64,000 nucleotides of DNA, taken from Klenkia marina (GTDB lineage Bacteria; Actinomycetota; Actinomycetes; Mycobacteriales; Geodermatophilaceae). The position numbers were made by a program, and so were the translations under genes. The DNA lies in assembly GCF_900101025.1 (NCBI RefSeq), contig NZ_FMUH01000003.1:186001-250000 (forward strand). The letters are read 5' to 3'. The notes under the pieces were generated by a model. It was given only the letters and a program-made list of their open reading frames with translations, did no database searches and was not told where the DNA came from. This document shows, piece after piece, positions 51,776 to 61,085 of this stretch; position 1 is the stretch's first letter, and the number at the start of each line of letters is the position of its first letter.

Positions 51776-51863
51776 CGTCGATCAGGGGGGTGCACCGAAG
51801 TCCATCCCCCTCCACGAGATCTGGTGGAGGAGGACGGACTTCCGTGCACCCCCCTGATCGACG
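51776..51863. terminator. 88-bp long palindrome between convergent genes
   Basis: The outer 20 bp are perfectly inverted (CGTCGATCAGGGGGGTGCAC, 51776-51795; complement at 51844-51863). The inner 24 nt of each arm also match with few mismatches, down to a central AGATCT, so each arm is about 44 nt. It separates the stops of leuS and the PPOX-type gene and likely ends both transcripts. Confidence 0.75.
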
Positions 51864-51876
51864 TCGGGCAGCCGGG

Positions 51877-52254
51877 TCAGGCGGGGGAGATGCGGATCAT
51901 GGCCCGGCGCTCGCGGCGGCGGACCAGACCGACCAGCCGGCCGGCGCCGTAGGTGATCCACCACTGCCAGCCGTAGCGACGGGCCAGCGGACGCAGCGCT
52001 GCCGCCCACTCCTCGGGTGGCAGCAGCCGGGCCTGCGCCTCGACCGGCTCGCCGTGGGTGCTGCCGCGGACGTCGCACGGCGCCACGGTGACCCGGCTGG
52101 TGTGCCGCAGCCGCTTGACCTTGCCGGAGTCGGCCCGGGTCCAGACGACCAGGTCGGCACCGTCGGGTGCGGCCCAGACCGGCGTCGGGACGGCGACCCC
52201 CGTGCGCCGGAACGTGGTGAGGCTGACGTACCGGCTGTGCGGCAGTTCGGTCAC
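51877..52254 (-). CDS. PPOX-class F420-dependent oxidoreductase
   Basis: 125 residues of the split-barrel flavin/F420-binding fold. '[19 protein letters not shown]' and '[20 protein letters not shown]' are the first strands, with the Lys/Arg residues that contact F420 phosphate or flavin. The GTG start overlaps the lipB stop by 4 bp. Substrate unknown. Confidence 0.87.
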   Translation of the reverse strand: MTELPHSRYVSLTTFRRTGVAVPTPVWAAPDGADLVVWTRADSGKVKRLRHTSRVTVAPCDVRGSTHGEPVEAQARLLPPEEWAAALRPLARRYGWQWWITYGAGRLVGLVRRRERRAMIRISPA

Positions 52255-52934
52255 TGCGCGCAGGCGGACAGCGCGTCGGCGGCGGACCCGGGCGCGGCGG
52301 CGACGGGCGTGAGCACCGCCCGCATCTCCTCCTCGACCACGTCGACCACCTCGGCGACGCCGACGTCGCGGCCGAGCTCGGCCGACAGCGAGGTGACCCC
52401 GGCGTCGACGATCCCGCACGGGATGATGCCGCCGAACCCGGCGCTCAGGTCGGGGTCGCAGTTGAGCGCGAAGCCGTGCATGGTCACCCCGCGGGCCACC
52501 CGGACGCCGATCGCGGCGATCTTGCGGTCGGGGCCCCGCGAGTCGGCGCGCACCCAGGCGCCGCTGCGGCCCTCGACCTGCTCGGTGGCCACCCCGAACC
52601 GTGCGCACGCGGCGATGAGCGCGGTCTCCAGGCGCCGCACGTGGGCGACGACGTCGAGCTGGCCGGGCAGCCGCACGATGGGGTAGCCCACCAGCTGGCC
52701 GGGGCCGTGCCAGGTGATCTTGCCGCCGCGGTCGACGTCGACCACGGGGGTGCCGTCCTGCGGGCGCTCGTGCGGCTCGGTGCGCTTGCCGGCCGTGTAC
52801 ACAGGGGGGTGCTCCAGCAGCAGCATCGTCTCGGGGCCGGTGCCCTCGACCACGGCGGCGTGGACCGCGCGCTGGCGGTCCCACGCCTCCTGGTAGTCGA
52901 CCAGACCCGCCCGCACCACCTGCAGCTCGCTCAT
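52251..52934 (-). CDS. lipB: Octanoyltransferase LipB
   Basis: 227 residues. LipB moves octanoyl from ACP to lipoyl domains, which LipA then sulfurates. '[18 protein letters not shown]' and '[19 protein letters not shown]' (catalytic Lys) and '[13 protein letters not shown]' (catalytic Cys) are all present. Unlike in mycobacteria it is not next to lipA: about 8.5 kb of other genes, including leuS, lie between them. Confidence 0.96.
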   Translation of the reverse strand: MSELQVVRAGLVDYQEAWDRQRAVHAAVVEGTGPETMLLLEHPPVYTAGKRTEPHERPQDGTPVVDVDRGGKITWHGPGQLVGYPIVRLPGQLDVVAHVRRLETALIAACARFGVATEQVEGRSGAWVRADSRGPDRKIAAIGVRVARGVTMHGFALNCDPDLSAGFGGIIPCGIVDAGVTSLSAELGRDVGVAEVVDVVEEEMRAVLTPVAAAPGSAADALSACAQ

Positions 52935-52964
52935 GCCCCGAGCGTAGGCCCTGCCCGGGGATGC

Positions 52965-54200
52965 CTACCGGGGCTGCTGGAGCCGGGCGAGCACCGCCCG
53001 CGCGGTGCGGGCGCCGCTGGCCATCGCGCCCTGGATCGAGGGGGTGTCGCGGTGGTCGCCGCAGACGAAGAGGCCGTCACCGAGGTCGACCGGTCGCCGC
53101 AGCTGCAGCGGCGGCAGCACGGCCGGTTGCGCGCCCGGCACGGTGATCGTGGTGAGGTGCTCGAGGTCGGTGGTGGCCACGCCCTGCAGCCGGGCCACCT
53201 CGTCGCGCACCTCGGCCTCGGTGGTCGGTGCCAGCGTGGAACTGGCCACCAGCGCACGCCGGTCGGGGCTGTAGGTGGGCTGGGCGTCGCTGACGACCAC
53301 GCTGTTGACCAGCCGGCCGCCCGGCTGGCCGAGCACGATGAGCGGCTCGGCGCGGGGTGAGCCGGGCAGCACGTGCAGGTGGGTGGTCACCTGCCGGGGG
53401 GCCGACGCGGTCAGCGACGGGAGCAACCGCGACGCGGTGCCGGGGTCGGTGGCGACCACGACGGCCTCGGCCAGCGTCTCGCCGGCGGCGGTGCGCACGC
53501 CCGTGCCGGTGACGGCGGTGACCTCGGTGCCCAGGTGCCGGGCGTGGGTGGGCAGCCGATCGGCCAGCTGCTCGCCCACGGCCTGCATGCCGCGGGCGGG
53601 CAGGCCGATGCGGCCCCGGACGAAGCTGCGCCAGAGCAGGTCGAGGTACCGGCTCGAGGTGGCCAGCTCGTCCTCCAGCAGCACCCCGGACAGGAATGGG
53701 CGGAAGAACCGCTCGATGGCCCGGTCGCCGACCCGTGCCCGGCGCAGTGCCTGCTCGGCGGACCGCTCGGGCGCAGCCAGCAGCCGGTCGACGGGCAGGT
53801 ACCCGGCTCGCGCGGAGAACGCCCCGACGGCGGCCTCCTGCAGCAGGGTGCCCAGGGGTGCGCGCACGGTGTCGAGCACGGCGGACGGGTGCTTGCGGGG
53901 GTCGACCACCCGGTGGGCCCGGCCCTCGACCCGCAGCACGGCGCCGGTCCAGAACCACCCGAGGTCGAGGGCCGGCAGGTCGAGGTCGGCCGCTGCGCGC
54001 GGGTAGCCCGTGTTGAGCACCTGGAACCCGCGGTCGACGACGAAGCCGTCGACCCGGTCGGTGCGCAGCCGCCCGCCGACGTGGTCGGACGCCTCGACGA
54101 CGTGCACGTCGCGCCCGGCGGCGGCCAGCCGGGTGGCCACCGACAACCCGGCGAGCCCGGCACCGACCACGACGACCTCGACCCGCGACGGCAACGACAT
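52965..54200 (-). CDS. FAD-dependent amine-oxidase-like oxidoreductase
   Basis: 411 residues. 'VEVVVVGAGLAGLSVATRLA' is the dinucleotide-binding turn and 'HVVEASDHVGGRLRTD' its continuation, as in protoporphyrinogen oxidase/phytoene desaturase/amine oxidases. 'LFVCGDHRDTPSIQGAMASG' is the C-terminal FAD-binding block. It begins with ATG 54200. Substrate unknown; no carotenoid genes adjoin it. Confidence 0.87.
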   Translation of the reverse strand: MSLPSRVEVVVVGAGLAGLSVATRLAAAGRDVHVVEASDHVGGRLRTDRVDGFVVDRGFQVLNTGYPRAAADLDLPALDLGWFWTGAVLRVEGRAHRVVDPRKHPSAVLDTVRAPLGTLLQEAAVGAFSARAGYLPVDRLLAAPERSAEQALRRARVGDRAIERFFRPFLSGVLLEDELATSSRYLDLLWRSFVRGRIGLPARGMQAVGEQLADRLPTHARHLGTEVTAVTGTGVRTAAGETLAEAVVVATDPGTASRLLPSLTASAPRQVTTHLHVLPGSPRAEPLIVLGQPGGRLVNSVVVSDAQPTYSPDRRALVASSTLAPTTEAEVRDEVARLQGVATTDLEHLTTITVPGAQPAVLPPLQLRRPVDLGDGLFVCGDHRDTPSIQGAMASGARTARAVLARLQQPR

Positions 54201-54311
54201 GGGGCGAACCTATGCCGGGTCACCGACACCGACGCGTCGAGCGCGTGGACAGCGGTGCGGGCCTGTGGACAACCGGGGGTCGGGTCGTCCGCAGCCCCTA
54301 CGGTCGGCGCC

Positions 54312-56054
54312 ATGCCGTCCCCGGACCCCACCCCGCGCCGTTGCCCGGTCGTGCCCGGCTACGTGCTCGAGGAGCTGCTCGGCCGCGGCGGCACCGGGGA
54401 GGTCTGGCGTGCCAGGCCGCGGGGCAGCGGCCCGCCGGTCGCGATCAAGGTGCTGGTGCACGGCGACCCCGACCGGCAGGTGCGCGAGGCCGCGATGCTC
54501 GCCGAGCTCGACCACCCCCACCTGGTGCGGTTGCACGAGGTGGTGCGCCGCAGGACGCCCGACGGCGTGCAGGTGGCGCTGGTCCTCGACCTGCTGGCCG
54601 GCGGCAGCCTCGCCGCACTGCTGGCCGCACGGGGGAGGCTGCGGCCGGGCGAGGTCGTCACGGCCATCGCCCCGGTGGCGGCCGCCCTGGCGCACGTGCA
54701 CGAGCGGGGCATCGTGCACGGCGACCTGTCCCCGGGCAACGTGGTGCTCACCGCCGAGGGCCGCCCGGTGCTCACCGACCTCGGCGTGGCCCGCCCCGTC
54801 GGCGCCCCCGGCAGCGGCGAGGTCACCCCGCCCTACGTCGACCCGGTCGTCGCGCGCGGGGGTGCGGCCGGCCCGGCCTCCGACGTCTTCGGGGTCGCCG
54901 CTGCGGCCTTCCACGCCCTCACCGGCATCCCGCCGTGGAACGCGGCCGGGCCCGGCGGCACCCTCGCGGTAGCCGCCTCGGGGCAGGTGCCCGACCTGGC
55001 ACTGCTGGCACCCGAGGCCCCGGAGGACCTGGTGGCCGTCGTGTCCCGCGGGCTCTCGCCGCAACCGCACCTGCGGGGCTCGGCGGCGGAGTTCGCCCTC
55101 GATCTGCGGCACGCCTGCCGGCCCGAGCGCATCACCCTGCCGGCCCCCGGGCTGGACCCGGCAGCGCTGCACCGCAGCGACCACGTGCCGCGCACCGAGC
55201 TGACCCACCAGGTCCGGCGGCCCGCCCGGGCGCACGCCGCACCCGAGCCGGCGGGCCGGCGGGCTGCACTGCGGCGGCGGATCGCCGCCCCGGTGCGTGA
55301 GGGGAGAGGTGTGCTGCGCCGGGCGGGCGCCCTGCTGGCGGTGACCGCGGCCGTGCTCACCGCGGTCTGGGTCGGGGTGCAGTGGGGCAGCCCCGACGCC
55401 GGCACCGTCCCGGCCGCCCGGGTGGGGGCAGCCACGCCGGGCCCCGGCACTGCCCCGGCCGGCGCACCGACGTCCGCGGCCACAGCGCCCGCGGGTGGCG
55501 CGTCCGGGGGCACGCCGTCCGCGGGTGGCGCGTCCGGGGTGACGACGTCCGGGGACGCGGCGTCCGATCCGCCCGCGTCCGGCGCGCCGGTGTCCGGGGC
55601 ACCCGGGGACGGACACGGAGACGGCGGCCAGGGCGGGAGCGGGGTCCCTGCGGACTCCACCGCGGCGCCCGGGGACAGGGCGGGCTGGGCAGAGCTGGTC
55701 GCCGAGCTCTACGACCGGCGGGCCGCAGCGTTCACCGCCGGCCGTCCCGGCGACCTGGCCGGGGTCTACGCCGCCGGGAGCCCGCTGTTGACCCTGGACG
55801 CCGGCCGGCTGACCCAGCTCGCCGGCGCCGGGCAGCGATTGGTCGGCTTCGCCCCCGAGGTGGTGGCGGTCGACGAGGCGACGGCCGTGCCGGGCGGGGT
55901 GCGCCTGCTGCTGACCGATCGAGTGCCTGGTTACACCGTGGTGACCGGGGGAGCCGGGGAGCCCGTCGCGGCCCGGGGCGATGCGTCGGTGGTGATGACC
56001 GTGCTGGCCACCGGATCGGGGTGGCGCATCGACACGGCAGCCTTCGCCCCGTGA
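54312..56054 (+). CDS. Membrane Ser/Thr protein kinase-like protein
   Basis: 580 residues. Kinase domain about 15-270: Gly-loop 'LLGRGGTGEVWRA', 'VAIKVLV' (Lys), 'IVHGDLSPGNVVL' (HRD replaced by HGD; catalytic Asp and Asn kept) and 'TDLGVARP' (DFG replaced by DLG). One transmembrane helix about 338-360 is followed by an Ala/Gly/Thr/Pro-rich linker and an extracytoplasmic domain (about 455-580) with 'GVYAAGSPLLTLDAGRLTQL'. Activity is likely but the altered motifs make it atypical. There are no PASTA repeats. The stop codon lies inside the first unit of a 14-bp tandem repeat. Confidence 0.88.
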   Translation: MPSPDPTPRRCPVVPGYVLEELLGRGGTGEVWRARPRGSGPPVAIKVLVHGDPDRQVREAAMLAELDHPHLVRLHEVVRRRTPDGVQVALVLDLLAGGSLAALLAARGRLRPGEVVTAIAPVAAALAHVHERGIVHGDLSPGNVVLTAEGRPVLTDLGVARPVGAPGSGEVTPPYVDPVVARGGAAGPASDVFGVAAAAFHALTGIPPWNAAGPGGTLAVAASGQVPDLALLAPEAPEDLVAVVSRGLSPQPHLRGSAAEFALDLRHACRPERITLPAPGLDPAALHRSDHVPRTELTHQVRRPARAHAAPEPAGRRAALRRRIAAPVREGRGVLRRAGALLAVTAAVLTAVWVGVQWGSPDAGTVPAARVGAATPGPGTAPAGAPTSAATAPAGGASGGTPSAGGASGVTTSGDAASDPPASGAPVSGAPGDGHGDGGQGGSGVPADSTAAPGDRAGWAELVAELYDRRAAAFTAGRPGDLAGVYAAGSPLLTLDAGRLTQLAGAGQRLVGFAPEVVAVDEATAVPGGVRLLLTDRVPGYTVVTGGAGEPVAARGDASVVMTVLATGSGWRIDTAAFAP

Positions 56055-56190
56055 GCCGGGCCCCGTGAGCCGCGCCCCGCGAGCGGGGCGCCGTGAGCGG
56101 GGCGCCGTGAGCCGGGCGCCGTGAGCCGGGCCCCGTGAGCCGGGCCCCGTGAGCCGGGCCCCGTGAGCCGGGCCCCGTGAGCCGGGCGCC
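56051..56190 (+). repeat. 14-bp tandem repeat, ten copies
   Basis: Ten head-to-tail copies of GTGAGCCGGGCCCC and close variants (GTGAGCCGGGCGCC, GTGAGCGGGGCGCC, GCGAGCGGGGCGCC) fill exactly 140 bp. The consensus copies cluster at the right, variants at the left and at the last unit. The first copy carries the kinase stop codon; the array ends 10 bp before the stop of the convergent TIGR01777 gene. Confidence 0.93.
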
Positions 56191-56199
56191 CTGACCGGG

Positions 56200-57105
56200 T
56201 CAGCCCTTGCCGACCGCCCAGCGCAGCGCCGACTCGACGTCGCCGTGGCTGAACGTGAAGCCTGACTCGAGCAGGACGCGCGGCAGCGCACGCTGCCCGG
56301 CCAGCACCCCGAGCTGGGCGAACTCGCCGAGCACCGCGGACAGGGCGAACCCGGGCACCGGCAGCACGGTCGGCCGGTGCAGCACCCGCCCGAGCGCGTC
56401 GGTGAACGCGGCGTTGGTGACCGGCTCGGGCCCGGTCAGGTCGACCGGCCCCGAGACGTCGGCGCCGAGGAGGAAGCGGATCGCGTCGACCTCGTCGCGC
56501 AGGCTGATCCAGGGCCACCACTGCCGCCCCGACCCGAGCTTGCCGCCCAGGCCCAGCGCGAAGAGCGGGCGCAGCTTGGCCATCATCCCGCCGCGCCCGA
56601 GCACCAGGCCGGTGCGCAGGTGGGCCACGCGCACCCCGGCGGCCTCGGCGGGGGCGGTGGCCTGCTCCCACTGCACGCAGACGTCGGCCAGGAAGTCGGT
56701 GCCGGCCGGGCTGGTCTCGTCGAGCACCCGGTCACCGCCGTCGCCGTAGTAGCCCACCGCCGAGGCCGACAGCAGCACCCGCGGCCGGTCGGGGTCGGCG
56801 GCGACCGCCTGGGCCAGCGCGGAGCTGACGGTGGTGGTGCTGTCGCCGCGGCTGGCCACCACCTCCCGCTTGTACTGCTCGGTCCACCGCCTGTCGCCGA
56901 TGCCCACCCCGGCCAGGTTCACCACGGCGTCGACGTCGGCGAGCACGCCGGGGTCGAGCTGGTGGTGAGCGGGGTCCCAGCGGTGCTCGTCGGCCGTGCG
57001 GGGGGTGCGGCGGACCAGCCGGCGCACGTCGTGGCCGTCGGCGCGCAGGGCCGCGACCAGTTCGGTGCCTACCAGACCGGATGAACCGGTGACCGCGATC
57101 TGCAT
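56200..57105 (-). CDS. TIGR01777-family NAD-dependent epimerase/dehydratase-like protein
   Basis: 301 residues. 'IAVTGSSGLVGTELVAALRA' is the Rossmann turn, 'VVNLAGVGIGDRRWTEQYK' and 'LLSASAVGYYGDGGD' are signature blocks of the YfcH/TIGR01777 group, and the C-terminal DUF1731 region ('RALPRVLLESGFTFSHGDVE') is present. Function unknown; the gene is conserved beside sucB and lipB (Rv2216 in M. tuberculosis). ATG at 57105 chosen because the fold starts there. Confidence 0.9.
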   Translation of the reverse strand: MQIAVTGSSGLVGTELVAALRADGHDVRRLVRRTPRTADEHRWDPAHHQLDPGVLADVDAVVNLAGVGIGDRRWTEQYKREVVASRGDSTTTVSSALAQAVAADPDRPRVLLSASAVGYYGDGGDRVLDETSPAGTDFLADVCVQWEQATAPAEAAGVRVAHLRTGLVLGRGGMMAKLRPLFALGLGGKLGSGRQWWPWISLRDEVDAIRFLLGADVSGPVDLTGPEPVTNAAFTDALGRVLHRPTVLPVPGFALSAVLGEFAQLGVLAGQRALPRVLLESGFTFSHGDVESALRWAVGKG

Positions 57106-57176
57106 GGTCGGACTCGACCTCCGGGAGCGGGGACGGGGACGGGAGCGCGGCGGGGATGCCCGCAACCGGGCCCTCC

Positions 57177-57219
57177 GACACCTCGGGCCCCGGCGGTGGT
57201 CGCCGGGGCCCGAGGTGTC
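57177..57219 (-). terminator. 19-bp perfect terminator hairpin of sucB
   Basis: GACACCTCGGGCCCCGGCG (57177-57195) pairs with its exact complement at 57201-57219 around GTGGT, 16 bp after the sucB stop. Confidence 0.85.
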
Positions 57220-57235
57220 AGGGGTGGTGCGGGGC

Positions 57236-59077
57236 TCAGCTGAGGCCGAGCTCCCCGTGGAACTGACCGGCCTCCAGCCGCTCCTTCATGGTGACGAGGA
57301 AGCGGGCGGCGTCGGCGCCGTCGACGATGCGGTGGTCGTAGGACAGGGCCAGGTACACCATCGACCGCACCGCCACGACCTCGCCCAGGTCGGCGTCCTG
57401 CACCACGACCGGCCGCTTGACGACCGAACCGGTGCCCAGGATGGCGACCTGGGGCTGGTTGATGATCGGGGTGTCGAACAGGGCGCCGCGGCTGCCGGTG
57501 TTGGTCAGCGTGAAGGTGCCGCCGCCCAGCTCGTCGGGGGTGACCTTGTTGGTGCGGGTGCGCTCGGCCAGGTCGGCGATCTTGCGGGCGATGCCGGCCA
57601 GGCTGAGGTCACCGCCGTCCTTGATGACCGGGACGAGCAGCCCGCGCTCGGTGTCCACCGCGACGCCGAGGTTCTCGGAGTCGTGGTAGGTGACCGTGCC
57701 GGCCTCCATGTCGATCGAGGAGTTCACGGTCGGGTGCACCTTGAGCGCCTCGATCGCGGCCTTGGCGAAGAACGGCAGGAACGACAGCTTGACGCCCTCA
57801 CGGGCGACGAAGTCGTTCTTCACCTGGTTGCGCAGGTTGGCGATGCGGGTGACGTCGACCTCGACGACCGTGGTCAGCTGAGCGCTGACCTGCAGGGACT
57901 CGACCATGCGCTCGGCGATGACCCGACGCAGCCGGGACAGCTTCTCGGTGCGACCGCGCAGCGGGCTGGGGGCGGCGGTGGGGGCCGCACCCTTCGACGC
58001 GGGAGCCGGGGCAGACGCAGCGGCCGGCGCGGCAGCCTCCGGGGCCGCCTGCTCGGCAGCGGCGAGGACGTCCTGCTTGCGGATGCGTCCGCCGACGCCG
58101 GTGCCCGACACCGACGACAGGTCGACCCCGTGCTCGGCGGCCAGGCGACGCACCAGCGGCGTCACGTAGGCGCCGCCGCCGTCACCGGTCGGCGCCGCCG
58201 CGGGCTTGGCCGCGGGGGCGGCCGGGGCCTGCGGGGCCACCTGGGGAGCCGGCTGCGACGTGGGCGACCCGGCGGGCAGCGACCCGCTGGAACCGTAGTC
58301 ACCACCCGGGGTCGAGTTGTCGGTCTCGGCCTCGACCGGGGTCGGCTGGGCCTGCTCCTGCTTCGGGGCCTCCTGCTTCGGGGCCTCCTGCTTCGGGGCC
58401 TCCGGCTCGGCCGGGGCCTGCTCGGCAGGGGCCGAACCGCCACCGGGTCCGCCGCCGATGACGGCCAGCTGTGCGCCGACCTCGACGGTCTCGTCCTCGC
58501 CGACGATGATCTTGGTCAGCGTGCCCGCGGCGGGGGAGGGGATCTCGGTGTCCACCTTGTCGGTGGACACCTCGAGCAGCGGCTCGTCGACCTCGACGGT
58601 GTCGCCCTCGGCCTTCAGCCAGCGGGTGACGGTGCCCTCGGTGACGCTCTCGCCCAGCGCCGGCATGGTGACGGCGGTGCCCTCACCGGACCCGGAGTCC
58701 TGACCGCCGGACGGGGCCGGGGCATCGGCCTGCGCAGGCTCGGGCTCGGCGGCGGGCTCGGGCTCGGTGGCCTGCTCCTGCGCCGGGGCCTCGGCCTGGG
58801 CCGGCTCCTCCGCGGGGGCGGCCGAGCCGCCGTCCTCACCCTCGCCCCCGATGATCGCGAGCTCGGCGCCGACCTCGACGGTCTCGTCCTCGGCGACGAC
58901 GATCTTGGTCAGCACGCCGGAGGCGGGCGAGGGGATCTCCGTGTCGACCTTGTCGGTGGAGACCTCCAGCAAGGGCTCGTCGGCCTCGACGGTGTCGCCC
59001 TCGGCCTTGAGCCAGCGGGTGACGGTGCCCTCGGTGACGCTCTCGCCCAGGGCGGGCATGGTGACGGACGTCGGCAT
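57236..59077 (-). CDS. sucB: Dihydrolipoamide acyltransferase (SucB/DlaT-type E2)
   Basis: 613 residues. Two lipoyl domains (1-75 and about 140-215) share '[20 protein letters not shown]' and the lipoylated Lys in '[14 protein letters not shown]'. Ala/Pro/Glu linkers follow, then an E3-binding domain ('[20 protein letters not shown]', about 295-330) and the catalytic domain ending '[16 protein letters not shown]' with the active-site His. In actinobacteria this E2 serves both pyruvate and 2-oxoglutarate dehydrogenases. The lpd gene is 37 bp upstream in the same direction. Confidence 0.96.
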   Translation of the reverse strand: MPTSVTMPALGESVTEGTVTRWLKAEGDTVEADEPLLEVSTDKVDTEIPSPASGVLTKIVVAEDETVEVGAELAIIGGEGEDGGSAAPAEEPAQAEAPAQEQATEPEPAAEPEPAQADAPAPSGGQDSGSGEGTAVTMPALGESVTEGTVTRWLKAEGDTVEVDEPLLEVSTDKVDTEIPSPAAGTLTKIIVGEDETVEVGAQLAVIGGGPGGGSAPAEQAPAEPEAPKQEAPKQEAPKQEQAQPTPVEAETDNSTPGGDYGSSGSLPAGSPTSQPAPQVAPQAPAAPAAKPAAAPTGDGGGAYVTPLVRRLAAEHGVDLSSVSGTGVGGRIRKQDVLAAAEQAAPEAAAPAAASAPAPASKGAAPTAAPSPLRGRTEKLSRLRRVIAERMVESLQVSAQLTTVVEVDVTRIANLRNQVKNDFVAREGVKLSFLPFFAKAAIEALKVHPTVNSSIDMEAGTVTYHDSENLGVAVDTERGLLVPVIKDGGDLSLAGIARKIADLAERTRTNKVTPDELGGGTFTLTNTGSRGALFDTPIINQPQVAILGTGSVVKRPVVVQDADLGEVVAVRSMVYLALSYDHRIVDGADAARFLVTMKERLEAGQFHGELGLS

Positions 59078-59114
59078 CGAGTGCAGTGCTCCTCAGGTCA
59101 GGGGTGGTGGGGGA

Positions 59115-60494
59115 TCAGCTGTGGGAGTGGAGCGGCTTGCCGGCCAGGGCCATGTGCGCCTCGCCCATGGCCTCGCTCTGCGTGGGGTGCGGGTGGATCA
59201 GGGAGGCGACCTCGTCGGGCAGGGCCTCCCAGTTGTAGATGAGCTGGGCCTCGGCCACGAGCTCGCCGACCCGGCTGCCGACCATGTGCACGCCGACGAC
59301 GGCGCCGTCCTTGGCGCGCACCAGCTTGATCGCACCGGAGGTCTTGAGGATCTGGCTCTTGCCGTTGCCGCCCAGGTCGTAGGTGACGGTCTCGACCTCG
59401 CCGAACCGCTCCTTGGCCTGGGCCTCGGTGAGGCCGACCGAGGCGACCTCGGGCTCGGAGTAGGTGACCCGCGGGACACCGGCGTAGTCGATCGGCACGA
59501 CGGGCAGCCCGGCCAGCCGCTCGGCCACGAGGATGCCCTCGCCGAAGCCCACGTGGGCCAGCTGCAGGGTGGGCACCAGGTCGCCGACCGCGGAGATGGT
59601 GGGCACGTTGGTCTGCATGTACTCGTCGACGAGGACGAAGCCGCGCTCCATGGCGACGCCGGCCTCCTCGTAGCCCAGGCCGGCGCTGACCGGGCCGCGG
59701 CCGACGGCCACCAGCACGATCTCGGCGGAGTAGGACTTGCCGTTCTCCAGGTCGACGGTCACGCCGTCGTCCCCGGGGGTCACCTTGGCGACCCGGCTGC
59801 CGAGCGAGAAGTCGATCTTGCGACGGCGGTAGGCGCGCTCGAGCAGCTTGGAGGACGCCTCGTCCTCCAGCGGCACGAGGTGCGGCAGGCCCTCGATGAT
59901 GGTGACGTCGGCGCCGAAGGACTTCCAGACGCTGGCGAACTCGCAGCCGATGACGCCGCCGCCGAGGATGATCACCGAGCTGGGCACGCGCTCGAGCTCG
60001 AGGGCCTGGTCGCTGGTGATGACCGTGCTGCCGTTGATGTCGATGCCGGGCAGGCTGCGGGCGTAGGAGCCGGTGGCCAGCAGCACGTGCTTGCCCTCGT
60101 AGGTGGTGTCGCCGACGGCCACGGCGGTGGGGGAGACGAGCTTGCCCTCGCCCTCGACGTAGGTGATCTTGCGGCTCTTGATCAGGCCCTGCAGGCCCTT
60201 GTAGAGCTTGGCGGTGACGCCGCCCTTGTAGTCGTTGACCCCGGCCATGTCGATGCCGGCCAGCGAGGTCTTGACGCCGAACTGCTCGCCCTCGCGGGCG
60301 GAGTCGGCGACCTCGGCGGCGTGCAGCAGGGCCTTGGTGGGGATGCAGCCGCGGTGCAGGCAGGTGCCCCCGACCTTGTCCTTCTCGATCAGCACGACCG
60401 ACAGCCCGAGCTCCGCGCCGCGGAGGGCGGCGGCGTAACCGCCCGAGCCACCCCCCAGGATGACGAGGTCGGCGGTCTGGGCGGGTGCGCTCAC
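59115..60494 (-). CDS. lpdA: Dihydrolipoyl dehydrogenase (E3)
   Basis: 459 residues; re-oxidises dihydrolipoyl groups, passing electrons by FAD to NAD+. 'LGGGSGGYAAALRGAELGL' is the FAD turn, 'GGTCLHRGCIPTKALLH' the redox disulfide, 'ILGGGVIGCEFASVW' the NAD turn and 'HPHPTQSEAMGEAH' the C-terminal catalytic His-Glu. The GTG at 60494 starts the fold. It forms a unit with sucB. Confidence 0.96.
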   Translation of the reverse strand: MSAPAQTADLVILGGGSGGYAAALRGAELGLSVVLIEKDKVGGTCLHRGCIPTKALLHAAEVADSAREGEQFGVKTSLAGIDMAGVNDYKGGVTAKLYKGLQGLIKSRKITYVEGEGKLVSPTAVAVGDTTYEGKHVLLATGSYARSLPGIDINGSTVITSDQALELERVPSSVIILGGGVIGCEFASVWKSFGADVTIIEGLPHLVPLEDEASSKLLERAYRRRKIDFSLGSRVAKVTPGDDGVTVDLENGKSYSAEIVLVAVGRGPVSAGLGYEEAGVAMERGFVLVDEYMQTNVPTISAVGDLVPTLQLAHVGFGEGILVAERLAGLPVVPIDYAGVPRVTYSEPEVASVGLTEAQAKERFGEVETVTYDLGGNGKSQILKTSGAIKLVRAKDGAVVGVHMVGSRVGELVAEAQLIYNWEALPDEVASLIHPHPTQSEAMGEAHMALAGKPLHSHS

Positions 60495-60706
60495 AGGTTC
60501 TCCTCGGTGCGGGACGGCTCGGTCGGCGGCGGGCAGATCGTGCTCGCCGGACCTGGTGCACTGCTGTGCGTTGCTGTGCGTGGGCACCATCCTGCCACCT
60601 GCGGGGAACGGACACCCGACCTGCTCCGTTGGCCCGGCGGGTGCCGTGCCCGGCACCCCCGCGACGGGCCGTCCGCCCGCCCGCGGTGCCCGGGAGGAGG
60701 ACGTCG

Positions 60707-61066
60707 GTGGGTCTGTTCGACAAGCTGCGCGGACGGCGTCCGGCCGGTGGCCAGGGCGCCCGAGGTGATCGCCGGGGCACCCTGGACCGCCCGTCGGCCC
60801 GGGCCGACCTCGGCCACCTCGAGCAGTTCGTGGCCACCCGCCGCGGTGTCGAGGGCTACGTCGAGCCGCGCACCGCGATGACCGAGTCGACCATCGTGCT
60901 GGTGGCGGCCGACGGCGAGTGGACCCGCCGGCGCATCGACGGCCCGGACACCGCCCGCAAGCTCTCGCGCGACCTCGCCATCCCGGTCTACGACGCGCAG
61001 GTCACCGGGTACCCGCAGCGCATGCGGGACTGGACGCACCGGGCCAAGCAGCAGGGCCGGGGCTGA
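60707..61066 (+). CDS. Conserved actinobacterial hypothetical protein
   Basis: 119 residues from a GTG at 60707 with GGGAGGAGG upstream. A basic N-terminus ('GLFDKLRGRRPAGG') is followed by a compact fold: 'GHLEQFVATRRGVEGYVEPR', 'STIVLVAADGEWTRRRIDG' and 'ARKLSRDLAIPVYDAQVTGY'. Such proteins occur beside lpdA/pepA in actinobacteria; function unknown. Convergent with pepA. Confidence 0.82.
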   Translation: MGLFDKLRGRRPAGGQGARGDRRGTLDRPSARADLGHLEQFVATRRGVEGYVEPRTAMTESTIVLVAADGEWTRRRIDGPDTARKLSRDLAIPVYDAQVTGYPQRMRDWTHRAKQQGRG

Positions 61067-61085
61067 ACGCCCCGACCCGGCCGCC

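Noticed and set aside
56051-56190. CRISPR-like array
   Set aside because: The 14-bp units abut with no spacers and there are no cas genes.
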